Positions 5,563 to 5,770 of a stretch of DNA of 5,770 nt are shown here, in pieces. This stretch comes from Euryarchaeota archaeon UBA128 (GTDB taxonomy: Archaea > Thermoplasmatota > Poseidoniia > Poseidoniales > Poseidoniaceae), in NCBI GenBank assembly GCA_002496955.1, contig DALZ01000129.1, positions 530 to 6,299 of the forward strand, written 5' to 3'. Below the pieces are notes generated by a model. That model ran no database searches. It was not told the DNA's origin and saw nothing but the letters and a program-made list of their open reading frames with translations. The first letter of the stretch is position 1; each line of letters starts with the position of its first letter. The position numbers and the translations under genes were made by a program.

Positions 5563-5770
5563 TGTGATGCTACAACCCAACTGGGGGATCGCTCGGCTCG
5601 AGTGCCGATGAAGGTCGTGACAAGCTGCGATAAGCTGCGGGGAGGTGCATGAATACCATGGATCCGCAGATTGCCGAATGGGACTTCCCGAATAATCGCG
5701 ATGCGATGGGGAACCCTCCGAATTGAAGCATCTTAGTAGGAGGAGGAAATGAAATCAATAGAGATTCCGT
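5563..5770 (+). rRNA. 23S ribosomal RNA, 5' part (continues beyond window)
   Basis: Domain I of large-subunit rRNA is recognisable: GCTCGGCTCGAGTGCCGATGAAGG, written here as two pieces GCTCGGCTCG and AGTGCCGATGAAGG (5591-5614), then AAGCTGCGATAAGC (5622-5635), TTGCCGAATGGG (5670-5681), CATCTTAGTA (5729-5738) and GAAATCAATAGAGATTCCGT (5751-5770). Order and spacing match archaeal 23S, and CCTCC (5715-5719) can pair with GGAGG (5739-5743) as in the conserved helix of that region. The 5' end is placed near 5563 by matching GCTAC (5569-5573) to the start of haloarchaeal 23S from memory; it may be off by about 10 nt. No 16S gene or tRNA lies upstream in the window. The rest of the roughly 2.9-kb gene is outside. 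Confidence 0.96.

Noticed and set aside
5228..5611. A 127-codon + strand open frame running from the end of the zinc-ribbon/TPR gene into 23S rRNA
   Set aside because: It overlaps the TPR coding end in another frame, crosses the terminator hairpin, the leader and the rRNA 5' end, and its protein has no domain-like pattern.

Overview
The window looks like a piece of an archaeal chromosome, most likely from the Thermoplasmatota and probably a marine Group II/III (Poseidoniales-like) lineage. The archaeal signs are an archaeal/eukaryal-type RNase P protein (Rpp21/Rpr2 family), an archaeal-type 23S rRNA 5' end, Shine-Dalgarno matches to an archaeal 16S tail (GGTGAT, GGAGGT), and a 23S gene with no 16S gene or tRNA in front of it. 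Unlinked rRNA genes are known from Thermoplasma relatives. A bacterial-type zinc-lid adenylate kinase and a surface protein ending in a short Trp-rich tail (GWTMEQW...) fit that placement. The lineage is inferred from reading, not from a search.

Layout, all on the + strand. 1-849: C-terminal part of a surface-anchored membrane protein (outside beta-rich domain, one membrane span, Pro-rich cytosolic tail). 887-1522: adenylate kinase. 1531-1872: RNase P protein component 4. 1865-2131: small CRM/YhbY-type RNA-binding protein, whose start overlaps the RNase P gene by 8 nt. 2190-3920: ArsB/NhaD-type (SLC13/IT superfamily) ion permease. 3988-5304: protein with an N-terminal zinc ribbon, a long acidic disordered middle and C-terminal TPR-like helices. 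5305-5562: non-coding, holding a terminator-like hairpin, a candidate rRNA promoter and a leader hairpin. From about 5563 to the end: the start of 23S rRNA.

The genes from adenylate kinase to the CRM protein are packed tightly enough to be one transcript. The RNase P protein and CRM protein form an RNA-processing/ribosome-assembly pair whose starts depend on clear Shine-Dalgarno sites inside the preceding gene. The permease and the zinc-ribbon/TPR gene follow with 58- and 67-nt gaps and no convincing promoter, so they may belong to the same or overlapping transcripts. The rRNA transcription unit is separated from them by a hairpin plus T-runs.

I see no mobile element, CRISPR array, defence system or toxin-antitoxin pair. 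The region reads as core chromosome. The points worth a second look are the stand-alone 23S gene with its structured leader, the C-terminal tail of the first protein, and the codon-diverged LPFG peptide repeat in the zinc-ribbon/TPR protein.
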